Shown piece by piece: positions 42,460 to 50,921 of a stretch of 64,000 bases of DNA. This DNA comes from Pigmentiphaga sp. (GTDB lineage Bacteria; Pseudomonadota; Gammaproteobacteria; Burkholderiales; Burkholderiaceae_B), in the NCBI GenBank assembly GCA_023228945.1, contig JALOAI010000001.1:1-64000 (forward strand), written 5' to 3'. A program made the translations under genes and the position numbers. Below the pieces are notes generated by a model. The model did no database searches. It had not been told where the DNA came from and was given only the letters and a program-made list of their open reading frames with translations. The stretch's first letter is position 1; every line of letters starts with the position of its first letter.

Positions 42460-42641
42460 TATGCGGGATCATCTCCGCCGCGAGCCAATCGACGAGCTCG
42501 GGGGAGCTCTCAGAGGCTCGCACGAGAAAATTATTGGAGCCGACCGCCAGCGAAGCCATATCGGGGGCGAGTGGCAATATTCCCCGTACTCGCGCCCGCC
42601 TCGAAGGCCTCGTGGGTGCTCTCGACCCGCTCGGAAATCGT
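42460..42641 (-). pseudogene. Remnant of a beta-keto acid cleavage enzyme (BKACE, DUF849)
   Basis: Two pieces of one BKACE-type protein are readable leftwards in different frames. ISERVESTHEAFEAGAS (42588-42641) corresponds to an N-terminal helix of the family. Further left comes APDMASLAVGSNNFLVRASE, then ELVDWLAAEM (about 42475-42565), the well-conserved PDMASLTxGS...VDWLAxEM region. About a hundred residues between the pieces are missing and the frame is shifted. Both ends are truncated, so the gene is dead. It probably encoded a metal-dependent cleavage of beta-keto acids in an amino-acid or carnitine-type pathway. Confidence 0.7.
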
Positions 42642-42644
42642 GGG

Positions 42645-42842
42645 TTGGCACAACGAATCGCAGTGCACCCGCCTCAGGCCATGCGCATGACCAAGCAACT
42701 CATGCGAGAAGCGCTGCACGCCAGGCTGGAGACGGTGCTTGAGCTGTCTGCTGCTTATCAGGCTCTAGCTCACAAAACGCCGGAGCATGCAGAAGCTGTG
42801 AATGCTTTCATCGAGAAGCGCCCACCGCGCTTTGACGCGTGA
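42645..42842 (+). pseudogene. 3' remnant of an enoyl-CoA hydratase gene
   Basis: The last 65 codons before the stop at 42842 read LAQRIAVHPPQAMRMTKQLM and continue to YQALAHKTPEHAEAVNAFIE and KRPPRF, the usual C-terminus of enoyl-CoA hydratase/isomerase proteins. Upstream of 42645 the similarity stops at once and the opposite strand becomes the BKACE remnant. About three quarters of the gene, including the CoA-binding oxyanion hole region, is missing. The exact junction suggests a deletion that fused the interiors of two divergent genes. Confidence 0.72.
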
Positions 42843-42903
42843 GCGCCCGACAGTGGCTAATCGTTTGTCCTTGACGTGGTCCGACAACGTGCTGGAAGGT
42901 CCG

Positions 42904-43872
42904 ATGTTGGATTTACGACGTATCCGGCAGTTCGTCGTCTTGGCTGAAGTGCTGAATTTCCGACGCGCGGCCGAGCGTTTGCACATGGCACAGCCGCCTT
43001 TGTCCGTATCGATTCAAAAGCTGGAATCGGACCTCGGGGTGCGGCTGTTCGAGCGAGGTGGCGCAGGCGGGGTAACGCTCACGCCCAGCGGGCTGGCGGC
43101 TCTTCCCGAGGCTCGCCGGCTATTGTTCCACAATGCTCAGTTAGGTGAGGTCGCCAGAGCGGCGAAAGCGGGATTGGGAGGCGCCTTGAGCGTTGGCTTT
43201 GTGGGGTCAAGCACTCATGGATCGTTGCAGCGGATGGTGCGCTTGTTTCGCAGTGAGTATCCGGGTGTCGAGCTAGTGCTTAAGGAGGCGACATCAGTCA
43301 CGATCATGGATAGAGTGGCTGAGCGGCAGTTGGATATTGGTGTAGTGCGGACGCCGCTGATGACGGCACCCAGGGTTGAGCTGAGCTCGTTACTAGCGGA
43401 GCCTTTCGTTGCTGCCTTGCCAGCGGGAAGTCACTTGGCTCGTCTTCCCGAGCTACGCTTGGAGGATTTGTCTCAAGAGTCTTTCGTATTCTATTCGCGT
43501 GAGGAGGCGGCTGGTCTTCACGCCATGGCTATCTTGGCATGCCAGCTATCTGGGTTTTTACCGAGCATCGCGCAAGAGGCGACGCAAGTGCAAACTGTGC
43601 TGGCGTTGGTGGAAAGCGGCCTGGGTGTCGCTTTGGTGCCGTCAATTATGCAAACTGCCCCCAACGCGGGCGTGGTGTTCCGAAGAATCGTGGATATGCC
43701 CGAGGCCGCGACGATCGGCTTGGCGATTGCTACGCCGGCAGAACAGCCATCGCCTGCCGCCAGCAGATTTCGAGAGCTGGCGCAACGAGCCTTGCACTCC
43801 GGCGGTCAGCCCTTGGACGGTTCACCGCTACGGAGCAGTCCAGCTTCTGGCCGCGCTGACCGGCATTTGTGA
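42904..43872 (+). CDS. LysR-type transcriptional regulator
   Basis: 322-aa LysR protein. The N-terminal winged helix is MLDLRRIRQFVVLAEVLNFR followed by RAAERLHMAQPPLSVSIQKL. The inducer-binding domain follows from about residue 92 (LSVGFVGSSTHGSLQRMVRL) and is of the CbnR/BenM-like size. It is intact, but the catabolic genes it may have controlled (the BKACE and enoyl-CoA hydratase next door) are debris, so it looks like an orphan regulator. The ATG at 42904 was chosen because it starts the HTH; ggtccg precedes it. About 196 bases after its stop hold no recognisable gene. Confidence 0.88.
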   Translation: MLDLRRIRQFVVLAEVLNFRRAAERLHMAQPPLSVSIQKLESDLGVRLFERGGAGGVTLTPSGLAALPEARRLLFHNAQLGEVARAAKAGLGGALSVGFVGSSTHGSLQRMVRLFRSEYPGVELVLKEATSVTIMDRVAERQLDIGVVRTPLMTAPRVELSSLLAEPFVAALPAGSHLARLPELRLEDLSQESFVFYSREEAAGLHAMAILACQLSGFLPSIAQEATQVQTVLALVESGLGVALVPSIMQTAPNAGVVFRRIVDMPEAATIGLAIATPAEQPSPAASRFRELAQRALHSGGQPLDGSPLRSSPASGRADRHL

Positions 43873-44068
43873 ACGACGACGATCTGGGTCAGGTACGCGG
43901 CAATGTCTTCGTCGTGGTGCAGGTGGCGCGCAGGATCGTGGGAGGTGAGAGACCTTGACGATTAGCGGCCCGTTCAGCGCAAGCCTCGTTGTTCACCGCG
44001 CAGTAAGCGAGGTCAAACCTGCCGGCGCCGAAGGCTCCCCCGAATGGTGGCCGGCGAATGAAGCGGCA

Positions 44069-45037
44069 TCAAGCGCGGTATCTGGCCCAGCGTTGTCGCC
44101 ATGATGCCAACAAACGTAGCAGGCGTTCCTGGTACGAGCGGGCGGACGTGGCGGCGGGCGTGGAGTCGAAGGTGTTGTACACGGTGCCAAGCAAGGCGAC
44201 GCCATGGCTTGCCAATTGGCGCTCCACCTGCTGAAGATCCTTGAGCCGCGTGAGATCGCGGCGGCCCACCAGGATGGCGTTGCGTGCCTGCCGGGCGATG
44301 ACCAGGGCGTCGGAGGAGGTCATCGCGGCGGGCGTATCGAGCAGAATGATGTGATAGCGCTCGCGCAGGCTGGCGATCAGGCGGCGCAGCGCCGGGTCGG
44401 CCAGGATCTCCAATGGATTGGGCGGAATGGGGCCGGCGTCCAGCACCGAGAGCTCCGGATAGCCGGGTACCGAGCGGATCGGCGGGTCCGTGATTCGCCC
44501 GGCCAGCATGGTGGACAGCCCGGTGGGATTGCCATGGTGGCGTGGCCGCAAGGGCTCCGGCTGGCCCGAGGACCGCAGGTTGGCGTTGATCAGCAGGGTG
44601 GATTGCCCCGTTTGGGCAAAGGCGATCGCCAGGCTGCTGGCGAGATAGGTTTTGCCTTCGCCTTCAGTGGGACTGAGAATGGCCACCGTCAGGCAGCCGT
44701 CTTCGTCCTGGCTGGTGGCGAGATTGGCGCGGATCTGCCGGATGGCCTCGGCTTCCTGGCTGAGCGGGGCGTCGGTGATGGCCAGCGGTACGGCCAGCGC
44801 TTCGGTATCGCTGGACAAGGCCGTGGCGTAGCCGAACTGCTGCGACAGAATGCGCTGAACCTGCCGCTCGCTGAGATGGCCCAGGCGGATGGCGGCTTCG
44901 CCGAAGCGCAGCCCCGCGCTCTGCTGCAGGGCCAGAATCTGTTCCACCTGTTCGCGCGACAGCACGCCTTGGGCGATCAATTCGTCGCCGATACGCGAAC
45001 TGCCGGAGCCGGACGGGGGCACGAAGGGTTCGGTCAT
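44069..45037 (-). CDS. EpsG-like exopolysaccharide ATPase (BY-kinase fold)
   Basis: 322-aa cytoplasmic P-loop protein of the polysaccharide co-polymerase group. Residues 15-70 form an MshEN/GspE N-terminal-like module (IGDELIAQGVLSREQVEQIL, then FGEAAIRLGHLSERQVQRIL). The ATPase has Walker A SPTEGEGKTYLASSLA (122-137) and Walker B IILLDTPAA (Asp234). Walker A', normally LLIDADLR, reads LLINANLR: both acidic residues (Asn151, Asn153) are amides, which should impair Mg-ATP and tyrosine-kinase chemistry. The C-terminus has only two Tyr instead of a cluster. It overlaps the chain-length gene upstream by four bases and probably regulates chain length with it. Confidence 0.86.
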   Translation of the reverse strand: MTEPFVPPSGSGSSRIGDELIAQGVLSREQVEQILALQQSAGLRFGEAAIRLGHLSERQVQRILSQQFGYATALSSDTEALAVPLAITDAPLSQEAEAIRQIRANLATSQDEDGCLTVAILSPTEGEGKTYLASSLAIAFAQTGQSTLLINANLRSSGQPEPLRPRHHGNPTGLSTMLAGRITDPPIRSVPGYPELSVLDAGPIPPNPLEILADPALRRLIASLRERYHIILLDTPAAMTSSDALVIARQARNAILVGRRDLTRLKDLQQVERQLASHGVALLGTVYNTFDSTPAATSARSYQERLLRLLASWRQRWARYRA

Positions 45038-46446
45038 GGGCGGGAGACGATACGGCTATCCGGCAGGCCGATGCGGCCCAGGGTGGGTTGCGGAATGGTG
45101 CGCAGCAGGTCGTCGAGGCAGCGCAGGCGCAGTTGCAGCAGTTCGAGCAGCAGGGCCAGGCACACCCCCAGGAACAGCCCCACGAACAAGCTGGCCAGCA
45201 GGCTCTGCAGGATCTTCGGCCGCGATGGACTGCTGGGCAGGCTGGCCGGGCGCAACACGCTAACGTTGTGCGGCGTGATGGTGCCGGCCAGCACCAGGGT
45301 GTCGTAGTTGCTCAGGGCGGCGCGGTAGATCTGGTTGGCGCTTTCCAGCTGCCGTTGCAGGGAGGCAAGCTGATCGCGCTGGGTCATGCGGCTCAGGACG
45401 AACTCGCGCTGGCGCGCGATCTCGAAGTCGAGGCTTTGCAATTGAGTATCCAGCGCGAGCGCCTCGGTGCGCTGCGCATCGAGGATGGCCTGGGCTTCGA
45501 CGCTTTGCTGCGCCAAGAGCTGCTCGACCTCGGCGCGGGCCTCCCGCACCCTGGGATGATTGGGGCCTAGCTCGACGCGTTGTTCGGCCAGCCGCTGCGC
45601 GGCTTCGGTGTAGCGGCGCTGGATCTCCACCATCTGCGGCAATTGTCCCACCTGCGGCAGTTCCTGGGGCCGGGCGCCGGCATCGATTTGCAACTGCCAG
45701 GCCTGGTTGCGCGACAGGGCGGCGTTGAGCTGGCTTTGCAGCTCGAGCTGATGGGTGAGCATCTCATCGAGCCGGCGGGTGTCGGCATCGGCCACGTTGA
45801 TCAGGGGCGTGAGCAGCCCGGTTTCTTGCTGGAACTGGGTGACGGCGGTTTGCGCGGCTTCGACGTCGTGGCGGAGCTGGTCGAGTTGCGTGCGGTATTG
45901 ATCGGTGCGCTGCGTGGCGGTGGAAACCGCCATGTCGCGCGTGACTTGCAGATAGGCCGCGATGATGGCGTCGGCGTAGGCTCGCGCATGCTCCGGCGTA
46001 TCGGCCGTATACGAAACGGTCAGCACCCGGCTGTTGCTGGAGGTCGTGATTTCGGTATTCTGGTTGATCTGGCGGACCAGCCCATCGAAGGCGGCCGCGC
46101 CTTTGCCATCGTCGAGTGCTTCGCGAAACTCGGGCGTATCGCGCAGGCCAAGACGCTCGATGACGCGCTCGGTTACCACCCGGCTGCGTATCATCTCGAG
46201 CTGGGTGCGCATATAGCTATCGTCGAGCATCGCCGAGAAGCGCATACCGCTGATCGGGTCGTTTTCGCGGTAATCGATATAGATATCGGTGGAGGACGTC
46301 CAGGCCCGCGGCAGTATGAGTACCAGGATCGCAACTGCCAGGAAGGTGGCCGCCACCGTCGCGAAGATCAGTGCGCGGCGAACCTTGAGCCGGACCAGGA
46401 TCTGGTTGGCCGTGATCAGAGATGTGTCGTTGGGCGGTTGAATCAC
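45034..46446 (-). CDS. EpsF-like Wzz chain-length determinant
   Basis: 470-aa polysaccharide co-polymerase. One membrane helix near the N-terminus (ALIFATVAATFLAVAILVLI, about 24-43) is followed by the Wzz domain (DIYIDYRENDPISGMRFSAM). A long periplasmic coiled coil spans roughly residues 170-380 (QLRHDVEAAQTAVTQFQQET and further). A second helix near the C-terminus is ASLFVGLFLGVCLALLLELL. Start codon is GTG at 46446. It sets EPS chain length together with the adjacent ATPase. No Wzy, Wzx or sugar transferase genes accompany it in the window. Confidence 0.9.
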   Translation of the reverse strand: MIQPPNDTSLITANQILVRLKVRRALIFATVAATFLAVAILVLILPRAWTSSTDIYIDYRENDPISGMRFSAMLDDSYMRTQLEMIRSRVVTERVIERLGLRDTPEFREALDDGKGAAAFDGLVRQINQNTEITTSSNSRVLTVSYTADTPEHARAYADAIIAAYLQVTRDMAVSTATQRTDQYRTQLDQLRHDVEAAQTAVTQFQQETGLLTPLINVADADTRRLDEMLTHQLELQSQLNAALSRNQAWQLQIDAGARPQELPQVGQLPQMVEIQRRYTEAAQRLAEQRVELGPNHPRVREARAEVEQLLAQQSVEAQAILDAQRTEALALDTQLQSLDFEIARQREFVLSRMTQRDQLASLQRQLESANQIYRAALSNYDTLVLAGTITPHNVSVLRPASLPSSPSRPKILQSLLASLFVGLFLGVCLALLLELLQLRLRCLDDLLRTIPQPTLGRIGLPDSRIVSRP

Positions 46447-46485
46447 GAGAGCGCGGGCGTAGAGGTCAAGCCGTAATGTAACGGC

Positions 46486-46950
46486 TCATATCGGCCAGAG
46501 GCCGGATTGATCCACATGCTGTAGCAAATCCGACACGGCGGCGCCGTGGATGCGCAGCGCGGGCGCCAGATCGGCCAGCGGCCGCAAGACAAAGGCCCGC
46601 TGTGCCAGGCGAGGATGCGGCACGGTGAGCTCCCGCGTGTCGATGGTCGAGCCGTCGAACCACAGCAAATCGAGATCGAGCGTCCGCGGCGCGTTGCGAT
46701 AGGGGCGCTGCCTGCCATGGGCTTGCTCGATGGCTTGCATCGTCCGCCACAGCGGGAGGGCGGAGAGGCTGGTGTTCAGTTCCACCACGCCATTCACGTA
46801 GTCGGGACCCCCGGCGTCGACCGGCCGAGTGCGATACAGCGGCGACAGCCGGCAGGCCTGTACGCCGGCCGCGCCCGAAAGCTCGCGCGCGGCCCGGCGC
46901 ACGGTAGCCTCGGCCTCGCCAAGATTCGCGCCCAGCCCGATATAGGCCAC
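46486..46950 (-). CDS. folK: 2-amino-4-hydroxy-6-hydroxymethyldihydropteridine pyrophosphokinase
   Basis: 154-aa HPPK of folate synthesis: moves pyrophosphate from ATP to hydroxymethyl-dihydropterin. The N-terminal YIGLGANLGEAEATVRRAA, the active-site loop with SPLYRTRPVD and the signature GRQRPYRNAPRTLDLDLLWF (including the Mg-binding DLDLL) are all present. The start is taken as GTG at 46950, giving the standard length; no strong ribosome site is seen. It lies 88 bp after the pcaDC fusion gene, an odd setting, since folK usually sits with panB or pcnB. It may share the pca transcript. Confidence 0.93.
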   Translation of the reverse strand: MAYIGLGANLGEAEATVRRAARELSGAAGVQACRLSPLYRTRPVDAGGPDYVNGVVELNTSLSALPLWRTMQAIEQAHGRQRPYRNAPRTLDLDLLWFDGSTIDTRELTVPHPRLAQRAFVLRPLADLAPALRIHGAAVSDLLQHVDQSGLWPI

Positions 46951-47038
46951 GTGGGACAGGGGCGGGCACGTGGCCGCCGCCAGACAGTCCGGCTCCCCTT
47001 GGGGAAGCTGCGGCGCGGCGGCGGCTCTGGCGCCGATC

Positions 47039-48208
47039 TTACTCACCGCGTTGGGCTTTGAGGATGTCGCCCGCCAGCTTGAAACCGGTGTTGGCCGCCG
47101 GTACGCCGGCGTACACCGCCACCTGGTACAGCAGTTCCTGGATCGCTTCCGGCTCCAGCCCGCCGCGCAGGGCGGCGCCCACGTGCAGTTCAAACTCTTC
47201 CCAACGCGCCATGCCGGCCGTCATGGCCAGCACCAGCAGGCGGCGCTGGACGTCGTCGAAGCGGCTGGAAGTCCAGATTTCGCCCCAGGCATAGCGCGTG
47301 ATGAAGCGCTGGAAGTCGGCATTGAAAGACGTGGCATTGTTGGTACTGCGCTCGACGTGGGCGTGGCCGAGCACTTGGCGGCGACGGACCATGCCGGCAT
47401 CGTAGCGGCTGACATCGCTATCGACGGGATCGGGCGCCAGGAAGTCGAGCAGGGTATCGACGTAGGCCAGCGGCACCTCGATGCAGGGGATATGGGCCGA
47501 ACGCAGCATGACATGACGGCTACCCGGGATGGCATCGCTCAGCGCCACGGCGACGTCGGGCGGCGTGGAAACGTCGAACTCGCCGCTGACGATCAGGGCG
47601 GGGACTTCGATACGGGACAACAGGGGCTGGAGATCCATGTCGCGGATCGCCGCGCAGCAAGCGGCATAGCCCTGTGCCGACAGGCCCAGCAACGTATTGC
47701 GCACCCGCTGCACGGACATCGGGTTGAGCTCCGTGAAGGCCGGGGTGAAGAAGCGCGCCAGGCCCGCTTCGCAGATGGAGGCGAGGCCGCCGTCGAGGAC
47801 GGCCTGGATGCGGGCGCTCCACAACGAGGGATCGGGGAACTTGGCCGTGGTATTGCTGAGCACGACGGCGGTGAGGCCCGCCGGCCGCCGCGAGGCGAGG
47901 GTCATGCCCACCATGCCGCCCAGCGAAATACCGCAATAGGCGTAGCGCTTGACGCCGCTGGCGGCGATCACCGCCTGGAGGTCGTCGGTGAGGAGCTCGA
48001 GCGTGTAGTCGCCGGCCGGCGCGTCGGAGGCGCCGTGGCCGCGCATGTCGTAGCGGATGACGTAGAAATGCCGCAGCAGGCGCGGCAGCACGTCGTCCCA
48101 TAGCGAGAAATCCGTGCCCAGCGAGTTGCCCAGTACCAGGGCGGGCAGGGTGGGATCGCCGTCCGAGCGCCAGTAGATGCGGGCGTCGTGGCTGATGGCA
48201 TGCGGCAT
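47039..48208 (-). CDS. pcaDC: Fused 3-oxoadipate enol-lactonase / 4-carboxymuconolactone decarboxylase
   Basis: 389-aa bifunctional enzyme of the protocatechuate branch of the beta-ketoadipate pathway. Residues about 1-262 are an alpha/beta hydrolase (oxyanion region VLGNSLGTDFSLW, nucleophile elbow GISLGGM, late Asp in SGEFDVSTPP, catalytic His in SAHIPCIEVP) hydrolysing the enol-lactone. Residues about 268-389 are the AhpD-like decarboxylase (MVRRRQVLGHAHVERS, ITRYAWGEIW, VAVYAGVPAANTGF). Such fusions are known (PcaL). The order lactonase-decarboxylase and the surrounding pcaB, pcaIJ genes leave little doubt. The start ATG at 48208 is preceded on the minus strand by a ggag-containing leader. 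Confidence 0.93.
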   Translation of the reverse strand: MPHAISHDARIYWRSDGDPTLPALVLGNSLGTDFSLWDDVLPRLLRHFYVIRYDMRGHGASDAPAGDYTLELLTDDLQAVIAASGVKRYAYCGISLGGMVGMTLASRRPAGLTAVVLSNTTAKFPDPSLWSARIQAVLDGGLASICEAGLARFFTPAFTELNPMSVQRVRNTLLGLSAQGYAACCAAIRDMDLQPLLSRIEVPALIVSGEFDVSTPPDVAVALSDAIPGSRHVMLRSAHIPCIEVPLAYVDTLLDFLAPDPVDSDVSRYDAGMVRRRQVLGHAHVERSTNNATSFNADFQRFITRYAWGEIWTSSRFDDVQRRLLVLAMTAGMARWEEFELHVGAALRGGLEPEAIQELLYQVAVYAGVPAANTGFKLAGDILKAQRGE

Positions 48209-48242
48209 GTCGTACTCCGGGTTCAGGTAGGCAAGAGAGGGT

Positions 48243-49601
48243 TCAGGCGTGCAGGCGCGGCGCGAGGTCGTTCCAGCGGGCGAGCACGCGCTCGACCATG
48301 GGGCGGGCGCCGTCGAGGTTGCGTTCCATGGCGCAGGCGTGTTCGAGGGCGGCGCGGTCGACCTGGCCGGCCAGCTCGGGCGATTTGGCGAGCACGTCGA
48401 CGACATGCCGGCCGGACTGGATGGCGATGGCGCTGGCGGCGGCCACGGCCTTGGCGGCCTTGGCCGGCCCGATGGCCTCGGCCACCACCCGGTTGAGGCT
48501 CTCGGAAAACACCACGCCGTGCATCTGGTCGAGATTGCGTCGCATGGCCTCGGCGTCCACGCGAAGGCCGCCGGCGGTTTCGGCGGCGGCGGCCAGGGCA
48601 TTGGCGCAGAGTCCGAACAGGGTGTCGAACACCGGCAGCGCGTTGGGCCAGCTGCCCAGCCCGCGCTCGTGTTCGGCGGGAAGCTCGCCGATCAGCATCT
48701 GGGCCAGCGCCGGGGCTCGGTAGGCGGCGTCCAGCATGTGCATGGAGGCCACCGGGTTGCGCTTGTGCGGCATGGCGGAGGAGCCGCCCCGGCCTTCGCC
48801 GGAGGGCTCGAAGGCTTCGCCGACTTCGGCCTGCATCAAAAGCGAAACGTCGCGGCCGAACTTGCCCAGCATGCCGCAAAGAATGGCGAGCTCGGCGGCC
48901 AGCCTGGCCAGGCGGTCGCGTGCGCCATGCCATGTGATGTCGGGTACCGCCAGGCCGAGCCGGCGGGCCAGTGCCCGCAGCACACCGGTGCCCTGGCCGC
49001 CGTGGAGCAGCAAGGTGCCGTTGGCGCCGCCGAGTTGCAGCACGGCGGCTTCCTGGCGCTGCCGCTGCACCGCGGCGGCGCACCGGGCCACGGCGTCCAG
49101 CCAGCCAGCGGCCTTCCAGCCGAAACTCACCGGAGCCGCTGGTTGCAGCAGCGTACGGGCCAGAATGGGCGTTGCGCCATGCTCCCGGACCAAGGCCGCG
49201 AGTGCCTCGCCCAGCCCGCGCAAATCGGCCAGCAGCAAATCGAGCGAGGCCACGGCGGTGACAACCAGCGCGGTGTCGGCGATATCCTGGCTGGTGGCGC
49301 CCAGATGCACCAAGTGGGCGGCCTCGGGCCGCCGCTGCGCGACCGCGGCCTTGAGCTGCTTGACGAGAGGGATGGCCAGGGTGCCGCTGCGCTGCGCATC
49401 GGTGCCGATGGCCAGCGCATCGGGCTGCAAGCCGGCGCAGGCGGCGCCGATGGCTTCGGCGGCTTCGGCCGGGATCAGGCCGCATTCGGCCTGCGCCGCG
49501 GCCAGCTCGGCCTCGAAGCGCAGCATGGCGGCCAGGATGGCGTCATCGGCCCAGAGCCGCCGCATGGCGGCGGTGGAGTAGGTGGCGTTGAGCGCGTCCA
49601 T
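48243..49601 (-). CDS. pcaB: 3-carboxy-cis,cis-muconate cycloisomerase
   Basis: 452-aa member of the fumarase/aspartase superfamily that lactonises carboxymuconate from protocatechuate cleavage. It has HLGATSQDIADTALVV (region 2 of the superfamily), the signature GGSSAMPHKRNPV with flexible loop, and a normal full length. It lies 7 bp after pcaJ and 34 bp before the pcaDC gene in a compact minus-strand operon. No protocatechuate 3,4-dioxygenase (pcaGH) or pca regulator is within the window, so these must lie elsewhere. Confidence 0.94.
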   Translation of the reverse strand: MDALNATYSTAAMRRLWADDAILAAMLRFEAELAAAQAECGLIPAEAAEAIGAACAGLQPDALAIGTDAQRSGTLAIPLVKQLKAAVAQRRPEAAHLVHLGATSQDIADTALVVTAVASLDLLLADLRGLGEALAALVREHGATPILARTLLQPAAPVSFGWKAAGWLDAVARCAAAVQRQRQEAAVLQLGGANGTLLLHGGQGTGVLRALARRLGLAVPDITWHGARDRLARLAAELAILCGMLGKFGRDVSLLMQAEVGEAFEPSGEGRGGSSAMPHKRNPVASMHMLDAAYRAPALAQMLIGELPAEHERGLGSWPNALPVFDTLFGLCANALAAAAETAGGLRVDAEAMRRNLDQMHGVVFSESLNRVVAEAIGPAKAAKAVAAASAIAIQSGRHVVDVLAKSPELAGQVDRAALEHACAMERNLDGARPMVERVLARWNDLAPRLHA

Positions 49602-49608
49602 TGCCGGT

Positions 49609-50244
49609 TCAGCGCAGCAAGGTGATGCCGCTCAACCTCTGTAGTTCGTCGAAGTCCAGGCCGTCGATGATTTCGACCACCCGTACGCCCTCGGGCGTGA
49701 TGTCGAGCACCGCGAGGTCGGTATAGACCCGGCTGACGCAGGCCACGCCGGTAAGCGGATAGGTGCAGGTATCGACCAGCTTGCTTTCCCCGGTTTTGGT
49801 GAGGTGCTCCATCATGACGTACACCTTGCGCGCGCCGATGGCGAGGTCCATGGCGCCGCCCACGGCCGGAATGGCGTCGGGCGCACCGGTATGCCAGTTG
49901 GCGAGATCGCCGCGGCGGGACACCTGGAAGGCGCCGAGCACGCAGATGTCGAGGTGGCCGCCGCGCATCATGGCGAATGAGTCGGCGTGATGGAAGAACG
50001 CGGCGCCCGGCAGCGCGGTTACGGGCTGCTTGCCGGCGTTGATGAGGTCGTCGTCTTCCTCGCCCTTGGCGGGCGCCGGGCCCATGCCCAGCAAGCCGTT
50101 TTCGGTGTGCAGGATGACTTCGCGCTCGGGCGGCAAATGATTGGCCACCAGGGTGGGCAAGCCGATGCCGAGATTGACGTAGGCGCCGCCGGGGATGTCT
50201 TGGGCGACGCGGGCGGCGATTTGATTGCGATCACGTTTTTGCAT
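49609..50244 (-). CDS. pcaJ: 3-oxoadipate CoA-transferase subunit B
   Basis: 211-aa beta subunit of the succinyl-CoA:3-oxoadipate CoA-transferase, which activates beta-ketoadipate. The catalytic Glu lies in HTENGLLGMGP. The N-terminal NLGIGLPTLVANHLP and the family segment GGHLDICVLGAFQVSRRGDL are present. Length equals that of CatJ/PcaJ enzymes. It follows pcaI by 14 bp, and the ATG start has a ggttctcc leader. Together with the alpha subunit it forms an alpha2beta2 enzyme in the cytoplasm. Confidence 0.95.
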   Translation of the reverse strand: MQKRDRNQIAARVAQDIPGGAYVNLGIGLPTLVANHLPPEREVILHTENGLLGMGPAPAKGEEDDDLINAGKQPVTALPGAAFFHHADSFAMMRGGHLDICVLGAFQVSRRGDLANWHTGAPDAIPAVGGAMDLAIGARKVYVMMEHLTKTGESKLVDTCTYPLTGVACVSRVYTDLAVLDITPEGVRVVEIIDGLDFDELQRLSGITLLR

Positions 50245-50258
50245 GGAGAACCCCTGAA

Positions 50259-50921
50259 TCAGGCAACTTTGACGACGCGTTGGACGAAGATGCCGGGCGT
50301 AACGACGGCTTCGGGGTCGAGCTCGCCAAGTTCGGCGATGTCGCGCACCTGCGCGATGGCGACCTTGGAGGCGGTGGCCATGATCGGGCCGAAGTTGCGG
50401 GCGGTTTTGCGATACACGAGATTGCCCCAGCGATCGCCGCGCAGCGCCGAGATCAGCGCGACATCGGCATGGATGGGGTATTCGAGAACGTACTGGCGGC
50501 CGTTGATCTCGCGGGTTTCTTTGCCTTCGGCGAGCTGGGTGCCGTAGCCGGTAGGGGTGAAGAAGGCGCCGACGCCGGCGCCCGCGGCGCGAATGCGCTC
50601 GGCCAGGTTGCCCTGAGGGACGAGTTCGAGTTCGATTTTTCCGGCGCGATAGAGTTCGTCGAACACCCAGGAGTCGGCCTGTCGCGGGAAGGAGCAGACC
50701 ACCTTGCGCACCTGGCCGGCCTTGAGCAGCGCCGCCAGCCCGGTATCCCCGTTGCCGGCGTTGTTGCTGACCACCACGAGGTCGCGGGCACCCTGTTCGA
50801 TGAGGCCGTCGATGAGCTGATGTGGCATGCCGGCGTTGCCGAAGCCACCGATCAGGATCGTGGCGCCGTCCTGGATGTCGGCCAGCGCCGCGGCCACCGA
50901 ATCAAAAATTTTATTGACCAT
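50259..50921 (-). CDS. pcaI: 3-oxoadipate CoA-transferase subunit A
   Basis: 220-aa alpha subunit of 3-oxoadipate CoA-transferase. The glycine-rich CoA loop DGATILIGGFGNAGMPHQLI and the stretch VVSNNAGNGDTGLAALL are family hallmarks. The ATG at 50921 gives the usual length; an in-frame ATG at 51014 would add 31 unlikely residues. It is the first gene of the minus-strand pcaI-pcaJ-pcaB-pcaDC(-folK) operon. The 217-bp region upstream is shared with the divergent ribBA gene and should hold both promoters. Confidence 0.94.
   Translation of the reverse strand: MVNKIFDSVAAALADIQDGATILIGGFGNAGMPHQLIDGLIEQGARDLVVVSNNAGNGDTGLAALLKAGQVRKVVCSFPRQADSWVFDELYRAGKIELELVPQGNLAERIRAAGAGVGAFFTPTGYGTQLAEGKETREINGRQYVLEYPIHADVALISALRGDRWGNLVYRKTARNFGPIMATASKVAIAQVRDIAELGELDPEAVVTPGIFVQRVVKVA

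Noticed and set aside
43873..44068. Possible small gene after the LysR gene
   Set aside because: Open frames here are short, begin without a ribosome site and resemble no family I know; left unannotated.
48249..49625. Long plus-strand open frame opposite pcaB
   Set aside because: Gly/His-rich antisense shadow of pcaB, which has the full cycloisomerase signature on the other strand.
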